Notes: generated by a model from the letters alone, not told the origin. DNA of 42,328 nucleotides from Candidatus Martarchaeota archaeon (GCA_023473425.1 JAMCYG010000026.1:1-42328); one strand, 5' to 3'; shown: positions 1 to 8,815, counted from the first letter of the stretch. Translations and numbers: made by a program.

Positions 1-649
1 TAATAGGCAGGTATGAAGATTTTGCTGGAATAACTACACGAAAAGAGAATTTAGGAAGTTCAAATCCTTTAATTTTTTTATGCAGTATGTCAAGCTGTCT
101 ATGCCCTGCCTTATCTACTCTTGCACCCCATTCTTGTGGCTCGAGGCTAACATGAACATTTACATTAGGATAGTTTACAATATCGGAAATAAATTTTTTA
201 TCCATTAATATTCCATTAGTTGAGATAGAAACTGGAATTTCGGGTTCAAATTTAAGTATAGAATTAATAAACTCTTTGTCTATCAGAGGTTCGCCTCCAA
301 ATATAAGAATACTACTGAAATTGTACTTTTTAATTATGTTAGATAAAAAGGATAAATCAAGTTTTCCACTAAATTCAGATTTGACGTGAGCATAACAGTA
401 GGTGCAAGAAAGGTTGCATGTCCGCCATGGCTCAACGAGCAGGGTTTTTGGCGGCATTCTGCTTTCTGACAGGGCCTTAAGCTTTCTGAACCCTAAATAT
501 AGTAGCCACAGCGTGCTATTAAACTCTCTAGACTCTTTTAAAAAGGCTGACGTCCGTTTCTTAAATGTCAATAAATTTAATTTAGGATAGTAATAAAGCG
601 TATTTTTCCCTTTAACTGGTAAACTAGAGATCTCTTCAATATTTTTCAT
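1..649 (-). CDS. Radical SAM protein, 5' part only (runs off the window)
   Basis: Reading the minus strand from ATG at 649 gives 216 codons without a stop before the window edge. Residues 78-85 are CNLSCTYC, the CxxxCxxC motif that binds the radical SAM [4Fe-4S] cluster, and residues 118-121 are GGEP, the SAM-binding motif. STNG at 143-146 fits the next strand of the partial TIM barrel. The N-terminal 70 residues precede the cluster motif and resemble no domain I know. The family makes 5'-deoxyadenosyl radicals; many members with this layout are SPASM-type peptide or protein maturases, but the C-terminal region that would carry auxiliary cluster cysteines is outside the window, so the substrate is unknown. 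Codons are AAA/ATT/TTA-rich, unlike the AAG/ATA/CTC-rich neighbours, which suggests horizontal acquisition. Confidence 0.85.
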   Translation of the reverse strand, partial: MKNIEEISSLPVKGKNTLYYYPKLNLLTFKKRTSAFLKESREFNSTLWLLYLGFRKLKALSESRMPPKTLLVEPWRTCNLSCTYCYAHVKSEFSGKLDLSFLSNIIKKYNFSSILIFGGEPLIDKEFINSILKFEPEIPVSISTNGILMDKKFISDIVNYPNVNVHVSLEPQEWGARVDKAGHRQLDILHKKIKGFELPKFSFRVVIPAKSSYLPI

Positions 650-678
650 ACCAATTCCTTATTTTGCCGGAGTTAATG

Positions 679-698
679 CCGCGTATAACCGCGTATAA
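679..698. repeat. Two tandem copies of a 10-bp repeat upstream of the radical SAM gene
   Basis: CCGCGTATAA occurs twice head to tail (679-688 and 689-698). On the minus strand each copy reads TTATACGCGG, so each contains a TATA-like core about 35-50 bases upstream of the radical SAM start at 649. They may be a duplicated promoter element or activator site. With only two copies, chance duplication cannot be excluded. Confidence 0.5.
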
Positions 699-872
699 GA
701 TATCAGGATACAATCGATTAAAGTATTTAATGGTTGTGTTTTCTTAACTTCTCCTTTTTATTCTTTAGCCTATCTTGCCCCTAAAAGCTTAGCTGCTTCG
801 GAAGTAAACTAAGGTAAATCAGCAAGTTGATCCAGAGAAAAACTTAAATATATTCTGCACATAAATGATAAC

Positions 873-917
873 AGGGACGCGGCCCTAACGGCCGCCATCC
901 TACCAGACTGCGTCCCT
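873..917 (+). ncRNA. Candidate small structured RNA (8-bp closing stem plus inner hairpin)
   Basis: AGGGACGC (873-880) pairs perfectly with GCGTCCCT (910-917). Inside, GCGGCC (879-884) pairs with GGCCGC (890-895) around CTAAC, sharing two bases with the outer stem, so the two folds compete. A TATA-like box at about 845-855 lies the usual 20-28 bases upstream, and the closing stem is followed by a T-rich stretch like a terminator. The downstream HAD gene has its own closer TATA box, so this promoter may serve only the 45-nt element. The complementary strand looks somewhat like a tRNA 5' half (GGTAGGAT as a D-loop), so a decayed tRNA or integration remnant is an alternative. Confidence 0.35.
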
Positions 918-1035
918 TTATTCAACCTTTTCTATTTATGCGAGTGTGACGGGTTTATATTATGTATGTGAAATTCCTATTCTCTTGAAATGCGCCATTT
1001 GTCGCGCTCAAGGGCTTCTATTCTAAGGTGTTTTG

Positions 1036-1725
1036 ATGGAAAAGAGATTTGCACTGTTTGACGTGAAAGGGGCGCTGCTCAGCTGCGGTGCAGCTAGCGC
1101 CTACTATACTGAGGCTATAAGGAACATATTCGGGCTCCAGTTGGATGAGATTGACTTAAACAAATACGAGGGTATGACTGCCCAAATGGCTGCTGAGTCA
1201 ATTCTGAAAGAGAATGGAGTGCAGGACAGCATGATAAAGGAGAAGATGACGCCTTTCCTCGAGGAGCTTCAGTACTCCTACAACAACTATGACGGTATGG
1301 CCCATATCGCTAAGACCAAGTCCATAATGGCTGATGGAGCGGAGGAGGTGCTGCGGGCTATGCAGGACAAGGGCATAGAGCTGTGCGCAGTCACTGGCGA
1401 GCTAGAGAGAATAGCTACGTTGAACATGGACCGTGCAGGCATACTCAAATACTTCAGGCTTGGTATATATGGCTCAGCAGGAAGGACATACAGTGACCTT
1501 CTTGCTGCGGCGCTCGGGTCCATAAAGTCTAAGTATGGCGGCTACGACAAGGCAGGCGTTTTCGTCATCAGCTCCAATGCTGATATGATATCTGCTGCAA
1601 AGGCTGAGGGCCTTAAGGCGATAGCCGTGCCAGACAGAAATGGAAAGAACCTTATGGGCTCAGAGGCAGATATACATGCGAGCAGCATACGCGACCCGAA
1701 GGTTCTCAAGGCCCTAACTGCATGA
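1036..1725 (+). CDS. HAD-fold hydrolase-like protein with degenerate active site
   Basis: A 229-aa protein of HAD superfamily size with a helical cap after the first strand, as in the beta-phosphoglucomutase/phosphatase subgroup. Motif I reads FALFDVKGALL: the nucleophile-position Asp9 is present, but the second Asp of DxD, the acid/base, is Lys11. Motif II is CAVTGE with the usual Thr. The acidic motif IV (normally GDS..D or EDS) is replaced by ISSNAD, and the KxP lysine region is poorly conserved. It may be a non-catalytic or altered-chemistry member. The ATG at 1036 follows AAGGTG at 1025-1030; a TTG directly before it lacks good spacing. The 3' end converges on pheT, 17 bases away. Confidence 0.7.
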   Translation: MEKRFALFDVKGALLSCGAASAYYTEAIRNIFGLQLDEIDLNKYEGMTAQMAAESILKENGVQDSMIKEKMTPFLEELQYSYNNYDGMAHIAKTKSIMADGAEEVLRAMQDKGIELCAVTGELERIATLNMDRAGILKYFRLGIYGSAGRTYSDLLAAALGSIKSKYGGYDKAGVFVISSNADMISAAKAEGLKAIAVPDRNGKNLMGSEADIHASSIRDPKVLKALTA

Positions 1726-1742
1726 AACTGTGTATGGCCTAG

Positions 1743-3395
1743 TCATCTCCTTACGTCATGGCTTATGACGATCTCTCCGCCAACTACTGGCTCCTCTATG
1801 CCAAAATTCGACAAAACCTTCGGATGCAGCTCACCGAAGGCGCCTCGGCGAATGCCATTTACCGTTACGATGCCAGTCCTTCCTCCTATCATTGATGAGT
1901 CGGCGCCCTCGCCCAAATCAGCTTTCATTCCAAGTTTGCCAAGTATATAATTGACAACTGTCCTTGCCTCGGCCAGGTTCGCTTTTGAATGTTCGCTAAG
2001 GAAGGCTATCGTTATGTCCTCGATCACCTTACCACCCTCAACCATGAAGCTGCTGCCGACCTCGAAGAGCTTCTGCGGCATCCTCTCTGATGTTGATTCG
2101 CTAAGGTTCTGCAACAGCTGCGGAAGCAGGCTTGTCCTCAACATTGTTATTGCCTCTGTCTTAGATTCCAATACCTCGACCGCAGTCCCGCTATGGTGTT
2201 CTATTTCCATCTTTGAAAAATTAATATCCTCGTTAGTGAGGTGCATGTTCAGCGCCTCGTTATAGCCGAGTCCTATCATCAGCTCCTCCAGCGCTATGCG
2301 CGTCTCTGAGTTCTTATGCGGTACGCCAACCGAATCCATCCCAAAGATTTGGCTTGGCGCGATGTTGCTGTAGCCGTAGCCTATTGCGATGTCCTCTATC
2401 ACATCCTGGTCGTTTATCACATCCAGCCTGTACGGTGGCACCCTCACCACTAGTTTATTGCCCTCAATCGAAGCCTCATAGCCGGCCTTTGCAGCATAAG
2501 CGGGCATATCTTTAACTTTCATAGCAACTCCTATTCTGCTGCTGGCTTTCGCTGGGCTGACCGCTATGCGCCTCGAACCGAGATGCGGCGTGTGCTCGGT
2601 GCCGTTGCCATAGCTTATTCTGCACTTGTATATCTCACAGCCGCTGTCTATGAAAGAGCATGCAAGTATGTCGAGCGCCCTTTCCACGGCCTTCTTGTCT
2701 ATTCCTGTTATGTCCACGAAAAGGCTTGTTGTACTCTCCCTTACGGCTGTCGCCTTTGAGTTTATGATTGGTATCATTGAAAGAATCTTTTCAGAGTCCT
2801 TTAGGTAGGGGTAGAGTGCCTTTCCACCTTTCTTTACAACCGTGTAGCCGTATTCAAGGCCCTTGCTATGCCTTTCAACTATCTCGTCGAATGTCATTTC
2901 GTCGTTTGATCCAAGCGGCATGAACCTGCCATCTGCAGATGCATCATACACGAGGTCGCCGCGCACCGCCTCTAGGTCGTGTAGCCCCATGGCTATCTTC
3001 CTTCTCTTCCTGCCATATGTGGTACTGAATTTCTCTGTGAAATTGATCAAGTATTTCAGCCTGCCTCCTCCCAGATTCACATTCTTCACAACCATCGCTG
3101 CGATGAATGGCCTGACTCCTTTCACCGAGCGTGTTACAGTAACTGACGGCGCTGCTCCGTCATGTGCTATGTACTTGCCCAAATCTGGCGCGCTCTTGCC
3201 GAGCAGATACCTATATGCTCTTACGAACCCTGTGTAGTCAAGCAAGTCCGGCCTGTTCGGGCTTATGTCAAACGTGATCTCATCGTTGCCAGGCACTTCA
3301 ATCTCCATTCCAAGGTCTTGCACGTGCTCTTCGATCTCCTTCACGCTCCCAAGATCGCGTTCCAGATCCTTCACACCATACACTATCGTCGCCAT
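1743..3395 (-). CDS. pheT: Phenylalanyl-tRNA synthetase beta subunit
   Basis: This 550-aa protein matches the archaeal/eukaryotic short-type PheRS beta chain, which partners PheS in an alpha2beta2 enzyme charging tRNA-Phe. It starts MATIVYGVKDLERDLG and has FDISPNRPDLL near residues 42-52, a B3/B4 editing-type region about 90-250, a B5 DNA-binding-like domain about 265-345 and a catalytic-like C-terminal module. It lacks the N-terminal EMAP/OB domain of bacterial PheT, as expected for archaea. The reading frame stays open upstream to 3512, but that part lies inside pheS; the ATG at 3395 sits two bases after the pheS stop and gives the family N-terminus. Translation is therefore probably coupled. 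Confidence 0.95.
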   Translation of the reverse strand: MATIVYGVKDLERDLGSVKEIEEHVQDLGMEIEVPGNDEITFDISPNRPDLLDYTGFVRAYRYLLGKSAPDLGKYIAHDGAAPSVTVTRSVKGVRPFIAAMVVKNVNLGGGRLKYLINFTEKFSTTYGRKRRKIAMGLHDLEAVRGDLVYDASADGRFMPLGSNDEMTFDEIVERHSKGLEYGYTVVKKGGKALYPYLKDSEKILSMIPIINSKATAVRESTTSLFVDITGIDKKAVERALDILACSFIDSGCEIYKCRISYGNGTEHTPHLGSRRIAVSPAKASSRIGVAMKVKDMPAYAAKAGYEASIEGNKLVVRVPPYRLDVINDQDVIEDIAIGYGYSNIAPSQIFGMDSVGVPHKNSETRIALEELMIGLGYNEALNMHLTNEDINFSKMEIEHHSGTAVEVLESKTEAITMLRTSLLPQLLQNLSESTSERMPQKLFEVGSSFMVEGGKVIEDITIAFLSEHSKANLAEARTVVNYILGKLGMKADLGEGADSSMIGGRTGIVTVNGIRRGAFGELHPKVLSNFGIEEPVVGGEIVISHDVRR

Positions 3396-3397
3396 GC

Positions 3398-4906
3398 TTA
3401 CACCTCTATCTCGCGCCTGTTCCTCAGCCATCCGATATTGTTCTTGTAAAGCTCGACTATCGAGTCCACCTTGAGGCTCTTCAGGAGCAGCCTGTCTATG
3501 CCGCCACCCCATGCGAGTATGCTCTTCTTGGTGCCCATAGCCTTAGCTATCTCTTCTCTTATGACTCCGCTCCCGAGCAGCTCCACGCTGCTGCCATCGC
3601 CCGGCGTGTAATACAGTTCCATGCCTGGCTCCACAAACGGGAAATATGACGGTCTTATATGAATATCCTTGCCCATCACGAGACCCAGCCTCGAATAGAA
3701 TTCTGATAGAGTGTGTATCAGGTTCGAGAGGCCCAAGTTGTCCCCTATTATCATACCATCTATCTGGTAGAACTCTGCCAGATGCTTGTAATCTATGCTC
3801 TCGTTCCTGAATGTTCTTCCTATGGAGAAGAGCCGCGCAGTCTCTCCCTTTTTGAGCGATGATGCAATCTTCCTAACATGCCTTATGGTCGCAGCAGTGG
3901 AGTGCGTCCTTAGGAGCGCCTGCGTCGCCAATCCTTCCTTCCATGGCATCTCCCAGCCCTTCTTGTGCATGCTTCTTATACTAGCTTTCAGTTCAACGTC
4001 GTCTATCTCAATCGATGATGGGTTCTTCAGGAAGAAAGTATCCTGCTTGTCTCTGGCAGGGTGGTCTTGCGGCACGAAAAGTGCATCGAAGTTCCAGAAT
4101 GCGGACTCTACCATCGGCCCTTCTATCTCCACGAACCCCATTCTGAGCCAAGTCTCCCTGACTATGTCTATGAATTCAGTTACAGGATGCCTCCTCGCGG
4201 GATAGACACCTTCTACTACTGCATTAATATCATACTTCCTGAATCCTCTGCCTACCCACTCGCGCCTTGATATTATCTCCCTGCTGAGCTCTGCTATCTC
4301 TCCTTTTTTGTGGTGCCCGCCAGAGATGGCATCCTTCCCCTTCTCGGTTATTTGTATGCTGCTTATCACCTCTGTGCTGCCCACTACTACAAGCTTCCTG
4401 CTCTCAAGGACCTTGACTACATCACTATGGGTTTTGACCGCATCGGCTACCCTGCTCTTATTTTTGGAAAGTAGATCGTCAAGCACCTCCCTCTGAATAT
4501 ACTTCTTATTTGCGGCACTTCCTACACTCTTCACCTTGCCGCTGCTTATCTCCACCCATCCATTCTTCTTTGCCCAGATAAGCCCTATCTGGCTCTTTAT
4601 TTCCGAAAGCGGGATCTCGCCACCGCTCTTATGCAATGTTTCGAGCAGTTCCTCTTCCGGGAACCACTTGCTGTATGACAGTCCCTCCTTTGTCGGTGTC
4701 ACATCATACTCCGTTTCGGCTGTGAAGTGCACATATTTCTCTTCTTTCAGCACCTTAACAGAAGATATTAGCGTTCCACGGTCAATGTGGGAAGACTTCG
4801 CAAGGCCATCTATGTCTAGTCCAGGGGTGCCTGCTATTGCTTCTAGAACCCTAAAAAGCATTTCATCCAAAGCAAGCACCTCAGCTGTTAGTCCTGTAAT
4901 AGGCAT
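3398..4906 (-). CDS. pheS: Phenylalanyl-tRNA synthetase alpha subunit
   Basis: A 502-aa class II synthetase subunit carrying the aminoacylation site. Residues 1-200 contain winged-helix repeats typical of archaeal/eukaryotic PheRS alpha. The catalytic core follows: motif 1 region around 244-285 (GFVEIEGPMVESAFWNFD), RTHSTAATIRHV at 333-344, motif 2 FSIGRTFRNESID at 360-372 and motif 3 GGGIDRLLL at 467-475. It overlaps the upstream membrane-protein gene by 26 bases and is followed two bases later by pheT, forming a three-gene operon. ATG 4906 is used here; an internal Met at codon 16 is an alternative start because the first 15 residues align poorly with the family. Confidence 0.95.
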   Translation of the reverse strand: MPITGLTAEVLALDEMLFRVLEAIAGTPGLDIDGLAKSSHIDRGTLISSVKVLKEEKYVHFTAETEYDVTPTKEGLSYSKWFPEEELLETLHKSGGEIPLSEIKSQIGLIWAKKNGWVEISSGKVKSVGSAANKKYIQREVLDDLLSKNKSRVADAVKTHSDVVKVLESRKLVVVGSTEVISSIQITEKGKDAISGGHHKKGEIAELSREIISRREWVGRGFRKYDINAVVEGVYPARRHPVTEFIDIVRETWLRMGFVEIEGPMVESAFWNFDALFVPQDHPARDKQDTFFLKNPSSIEIDDVELKASIRSMHKKGWEMPWKEGLATQALLRTHSTAATIRHVRKIASSLKKGETARLFSIGRTFRNESIDYKHLAEFYQIDGMIIGDNLGLSNLIHTLSEFYSRLGLVMGKDIHIRPSYFPFVEPGMELYYTPGDGSSVELLGSGVIREEIAKAMGTKKSILAWGGGIDRLLLKSLKVDSIVELYKNNIGWLRNRREIEV

Positions 4907-5660
4907 AGGCGGCGATAAGAACTATTAATGCTATTATTATCACGTATACGAATACGCCCAGCGCGTTGTACACACCATTGAAGAATGAGATTACCTCATC
5001 CTCAAGGCTCTGCTGCTGGTTGAATACAAGGGCAAAGTTGGAGAGCGGTTCGCCCTTGAACCACGACAGCTCGGTTACATTGGTGTAGTCGCTCGTGAAA
5101 GCAGCCGCTGGATAATCGGGAACAGGATATGCAGAGGTTATAACCGCGCCTTTTGGTATATCTATATTGAGCGTCATGTTCGTGCCTAGCACCTCTCCAC
5201 TTGCGGCATGTTCAAAGTTGAATACGCTGTCGTTGAAAGTATATGTGAACTCGCGCGGCGATGTCTGCTTTACGCTCGCTACCCCATGGACGTCGTAGCT
5301 CATCTCTATGTATGCAATACCCCCATCATACACATTCCTTACCGGCCCCGGGAGCAGCCTGAAGTTGTAGATGCCGCTTCTCTGATTTATTATGTGAGGC
5401 ACAAGTCCTGATCCTACGAGCTGCTGCCACTTGCTCAGAGTGAGATTGAATGCAACCCTCGCAGTAGAGTACTGATTCATTGATGTGTTGCTCACGAACA
5501 CCTGGAATATCTCGTTCACGTGCGCATTTGTCGTGCTGTTGAACACTACTGTTACATTTACCCCTTCTATCGTATACGATGCACTGCTGAGTGCAGGCGC
5601 GTACGCAAGCATGACAAGCACTGATGCGACTGCTGCAAGAAATGCTGCGCGTTTGTGCAA
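4881..5660 (-). CDS. Exported membrane-anchored protein, unknown function
   Basis: With the TTG start at 5660 the 259-aa product begins with a textbook signal peptide (MHKRAAFLAAV, hydrophobic core, then ASA-type cleavage region near residue 28). A roughly 190-residue extracytoplasmic beta-rich domain with about seven NxS/T sequons follows, then one C-terminal membrane segment (VFVYVIIIALIVLIAAYAY) and a short RTNS tail. I do not recognise the family. The start choice rests on AAAGGTGGG five bases before the TTG and on a TATA-like box at about 5703-5711 on this strand, which would place transcription initiation downstream of the ATG at 5696. It is the first gene of the operon with pheS and pheT, a functionally odd pairing. 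Confidence 0.75.
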   Translation of the reverse strand: MHKRAAFLAAVASVLVMLAYAPALSSASYTIEGVNVTVVFNSTTNAHVNEIFQVFVSNTSMNQYSTARVAFNLTLSKWQQLVGSGLVPHIINQRSGIYNFRLLPGPVRNVYDGGIAYIEMSYDVHGVASVKQTSPREFTYTFNDSVFNFEHAASGEVLGTNMTLNIDIPKGAVITSAYPVPDYPAAAFTSDYTNVTELSWFKGEPLSNFALVFNQQQSLEDEVISFFNGVYNALGVFVYVIIIALIVLIAAYAYYRTNS

Positions 5661-5792
5661 AAACCCACCTTTAAAGACTATGATTAAGATGCCCATAGCA
5701 CGTATATATAACTTTTTGTGCAGGCTGCTTCTGCCTTTTAGATAGTGTTAAATATATTTACCAAATAATCTCTTTACAAATACTGTGATAAA

Positions 5793-6209
5793 ATGATAAC
5801 AGGATTAAGCATGTCAAAGGTGGAGGGTAACGTAAGCTCTATGGACCTGCTCTCCAAGCAGATGCCCCCGGCCATAAACATCAATCTGGAGGACGCCAAG
5901 GCCGACGGCAACAAGCTGAAGGTAAATTATTCGTTTGTAGCTGAATACTTCAACAGCAGCGATGCAGACAAGAAAAGCATAGGAAGCATAAAGCTATCCG
6001 GCATAGTCGAGCTACAAGACGAGAAGAAGGCGGTTGACGAGGCAATCAAGAAATGGAATGACAAGAGGAGCCTCCCATCGACAATGGCAGAGGAGATAAT
6101 AAATGTACTGAATTTCAGGTGCAGTGCGACAGGCACACTCGTCGCTTACTCTATCGGATTCATACCGCCGATAATAATGAGTGCCGTCAAGGTACAGGAT
6201 CAGAAGTAA
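5793..6209 (+). CDS. Small conserved-type archaeal protein, unknown function
   Basis: A 138-aa soluble, charged protein. The first half has alternating strand-like segments (NINLEDAKADGNKLKVNYSF, then KLSGIVELQDEKK), followed by a helix VDEAIKKWNDKR and a helix with EEIINVLNFRCSATG, ending in a Pro-containing segment IGFIPPIIM. This beta-then-helix layout recalls SecB-like archaeal proteins, but that is pattern similarity only. A TATA-like box (TTAAATATATTTA, 5748-5760) lies upstream. ATG 5793 is taken as the start; an in-frame ATG at 5811 with CAGGA before it is equally plausible. It stands alone before polB. Confidence 0.55.
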   Translation: MITGLSMSKVEGNVSSMDLLSKQMPPAININLEDAKADGNKLKVNYSFVAEYFNSSDADKKSIGSIKLSGIVELQDEKKAVDEAIKKWNDKRSLPSTMAEEIINVLNFRCSATGTLVAYSIGFIPPIIMSAVKVQDQK

Positions 6210-6286
6210 GGCAATTGGCTGTGCACTGGCCGGGCGCACCTCGGCCACCTTGCACCATTTTAATTATTCCTTCATAATAGATACTC

Positions 6287-8800
6287 ATGGCTAGTTCTGG
6301 CAGAGTTAAGAGCACGCCGTCAGACGTGGCCGAATCCCCTACAGAAGGAAGCAAGGAAATAGAGGTAGAGGGGTTTGTGCTAGACACGGACTACATATAC
6401 GAGAATGGCGCCGGAGTCATAAGGTTGACAATCAAAAGCATAGATGGGAGTACATACGAGGTATACGATCACAGCTTCAAACCATATTTCTATCTCTTGC
6501 CGAAGGAGGGTGTTTCGCAACACGACGTAGAATCCGCATCATACCGTGACGGCGACGAGCTGGTAAAGCCGCAGCAGATCGTAGCTGAAGAGAGGAGCCT
6601 GCTTGGCAAGAGCATGACTTTCTTCAAGGTAATCGCACCTAATCCGACCGTGGTGCCTAAGATGAGTGCGTTCATGTCCAAGTACGGGCAAGCATATGAG
6701 CACGACATACCTTTCGCGAAGAGATATGTAATAGATAATGACCTCGGCTCTTTCATAAACCAGAAATTCCGCATTTTAGTCCAGAGCGACCGCAAGATGG
6801 AGCTGCTTTCAACAGAGCAGAGGAAGAAGGAGTTCAATGATCCCAACCTCAACGTGATGTACTTTGACATAGAAGTGTACAATCCGCTCATTGTACCAAG
6901 GCCTGAAAAGGACCCGATAATAATGATAGGGTACACGTACACTGGGGCGAAGGGTCAGAAGAGCGGAGTCATAACGTTCAGGAAGACCGACCAGAATTTT
7001 GTTGAGCAGGTGGCCGACGAACGCGCCATGATAAACAGGTTTATGCAGCTGGTGGATGAGCTTGACATAGACATAATCACTGGCTATAACTCGGCAAACT
7101 TTGATGTAAAATATCTGATAGATAGATCGAAGCACCTTGGGATAGACTTTACGCTAAACAGGTTCAGGGAAGGAATCACGAAGATAGAGAAACACGGCAT
7201 GGTCGACAGGGTCAAGATTGCCGGAAGAGTGCATGTGGACATGTACACAGTGGTCAAATTCATATCAATAGTGGGCGCAGCCGAGAGCATACTCAAACTG
7301 AACAGGTACACGCTGAAAGATGTATACAAAGCGATAAGCAATGGCAAGAGCGACAAGGTCATAGTGCAGTACGAGGACATGATAGATCTTTGGGACGGCA
7401 GCGAAAGCGATGTCGGAAAGCTGGCCAAGTACAACCTTGGTGATGCAGAGTCCTTGGAGACCGTGTACAAGACCTTCGTGCCGATAATGATAGAGCTTGC
7501 AAGGGTGACAGGAGACATGCTGAGCGACGTCTGCGTATCGACGACTGGGCAGCTAGTAGAATTCCTGCTCATGCTCTATTCCAGGAAGTTTGGCGAGATA
7601 ATACCAAACAAGCCGAACGAGACAGAGATAAGGAACAGGCTTGCGAATCCGATTGAGGGTGCATTTGTCAAGACTCCTGAACCTGGCATATATTCGAGGC
7701 TTGCCATATTCGACTTCAGGGGGCTGTATCCATCAATAATAATCTCGCACAACATCGATCCATCGTCAATCTGCACCGACTGCAAGGATTACTACGAGGC
7801 GCCTAACGGCGTCAAGTTCTCAAAAGAGAGAAAGAGCGTGGTCCCATCGACTATAAAGCTCCTAGTCGACCAGAGGCTGGAAGTCAAGAAGTTGTACAAG
7901 AAGGATCCAGACAACATATTCCTGGGTTCAAGGTCCCAGGCGCTTAAGATAACTTCCAACTCGTTCTACGGTTACTTGGGTTATGCTCGGTCGAGGTGGT
8001 ATTCGAGGGATTGTGCAGCCGCTGTCACAGCATACGGGAGGCAGTACATAAAAGAGACGATAAAGGAGTCTGAGGACCATGGTTTCAAAGTTATATACGG
8101 TGATACTGATTCAGTGGTCCTGCTTCTTGGTGATAAGACCAAGGAAGAGGCGATCGGGTTCGTTAAGGATTACAACAAGACCCTGCCTGGCAACATGGAG
8201 CTTGAGCTGGAAGATTTCTATACAAGGGGTGTGTTCGTAGGCAAGAAAGTGGAAAAGGAAGGTGATGTCGCTGGCGCGAAAAAGAAGTACGCGATGATAT
8301 CAGAATCCGGCAGGATAAAGATAAGGGGATTTGAACTTGTGAGGCGCGACTGGTCGAAGGTGGCGAGGGACACGCAGAGGAAGGTTCTTGAGACCATACT
8401 GAAAGAGGGCAGTGCAGAGAAGGCTGCGCAGATAGTGAAAGACGTCATAGCCGAACTTGAAGGCGGCAAGGTGCCCCTGGAAGACCTCGCCATAAACACG
8501 CAGCTCAGGAAGAAGATAGACAGCTACGACGTGCAGTCTCCAGAGCTCTCGGCCGCAAAGAAAGCCGTGCAAGCCGGCGTGAAGGACAAGGAAGAAGTAG
8601 AGAGCGCCGTAATAAGCTACGTTATAACCAAGAGCGGCTCGTCGGTGTCTGACAAGGCCATGCTACTTGAAATGGCAAAGGACTATGATCCACAGTACTA
8701 CATAAACAAGCAGGTGCTCCCTGCGGTCATGAGAATACTTAAAGAGCTCAACTATGATGAAGGGCAGCTGAAGGGGAAGGGCTCGCAGAAGAAACTGTAA
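6287..8800 (+). CDS. polB: Family B DNA polymerase
   Basis: This 837-aa protein has full-length archaeal family B architecture: N-terminal domain, 3'-5' proofreading exonuclease and polymerase. Exo I is YFDIEVYNP (D194, E196), Exo II ITGYNSANFD (N268, D273) and Exo III YNLGDAES (Y382, D386). Polymerase motif A is DFRGLYPSII (D476; the usual S of SLYPS is G), motif B KITSNSFYGY (about 554-563) and motif C YGDTDSV (D606, D608). All motifs are uninterrupted, so no intein sits at the common insertion points. It is the probable replicative or repair polymerase. No clear PCNA-interacting peptide is seen at the C-terminus. The methionine aminopeptidase gene follows after 15 bases, suggesting cotranscription. 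Confidence 0.97.
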   Translation: MASSGRVKSTPSDVAESPTEGSKEIEVEGFVLDTDYIYENGAGVIRLTIKSIDGSTYEVYDHSFKPYFYLLPKEGVSQHDVESASYRDGDELVKPQQIVAEERSLLGKSMTFFKVIAPNPTVVPKMSAFMSKYGQAYEHDIPFAKRYVIDNDLGSFINQKFRILVQSDRKMELLSTEQRKKEFNDPNLNVMYFDIEVYNPLIVPRPEKDPIIMIGYTYTGAKGQKSGVITFRKTDQNFVEQVADERAMINRFMQLVDELDIDIITGYNSANFDVKYLIDRSKHLGIDFTLNRFREGITKIEKHGMVDRVKIAGRVHVDMYTVVKFISIVGAAESILKLNRYTLKDVYKAISNGKSDKVIVQYEDMIDLWDGSESDVGKLAKYNLGDAESLETVYKTFVPIMIELARVTGDMLSDVCVSTTGQLVEFLLMLYSRKFGEIIPNKPNETEIRNRLANPIEGAFVKTPEPGIYSRLAIFDFRGLYPSIIISHNIDPSSICTDCKDYYEAPNGVKFSKERKSVVPSTIKLLVDQRLEVKKLYKKDPDNIFLGSRSQALKITSNSFYGYLGYARSRWYSRDCAAAVTAYGRQYIKETIKESEDHGFKVIYGDTDSVVLLLGDKTKEEAIGFVKDYNKTLPGNMELELEDFYTRGVFVGKKVEKEGDVAGAKKKYAMISESGRIKIRGFELVRRDWSKVARDTQRKVLETILKEGSAEKAAQIVKDVIAELEGGKVPLEDLAINTQLRKKIDSYDVQSPELSAAKKAVQAGVKDKEEVESAVISYVITKSGSSVSDKAMLLEMAKDYDPQYYINKQVLPAVMRILKELNYDEGQLKGKGSQKKL

Positions 8801-8815
8801 AATTAGGTGTGAATT

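Larger units (their letters stand above)
650..1035. other. Non-coding gap between the radical SAM gene and the HAD gene
   Basis: No credible reading frame is present. The left half is AT-rich and holds the tandem repeat and probable promoter of the radical SAM gene. The right half holds a TATA-like box (about 845-855), the hairpin element at 873-917, and a second TATA-like box (TTTATATTA, about 954-962) suitably placed to start transcription of the HAD gene at 1036. Confidence 0.6.

Noticed and set aside
679-698. CRISPR-like repeat
   Set aside because: Only two 10-bp copies with no spacer between them; no cas genes in the window.
3396-3512. pheT starting at 3512 with a 39-residue N-terminal extension
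   Set aside because: The extension lies inside the pheS coding region in another frame and has no family similarity; ATG 3395 two bases after the pheS stop gives the normal N-terminus.
5661-5696. ATG start at 5696 for the exported membrane protein
   Set aside because: It lies upstream of the expected transcription start and would put twelve extra residues before an otherwise perfect signal peptide.
6287-8800. Possible intein in DNA polymerase B (and in nrdJ, rfcL)
   Set aside because: All catalytic motifs are contiguous at normal spacing and no splicing or homing-endonuclease blocks are present.
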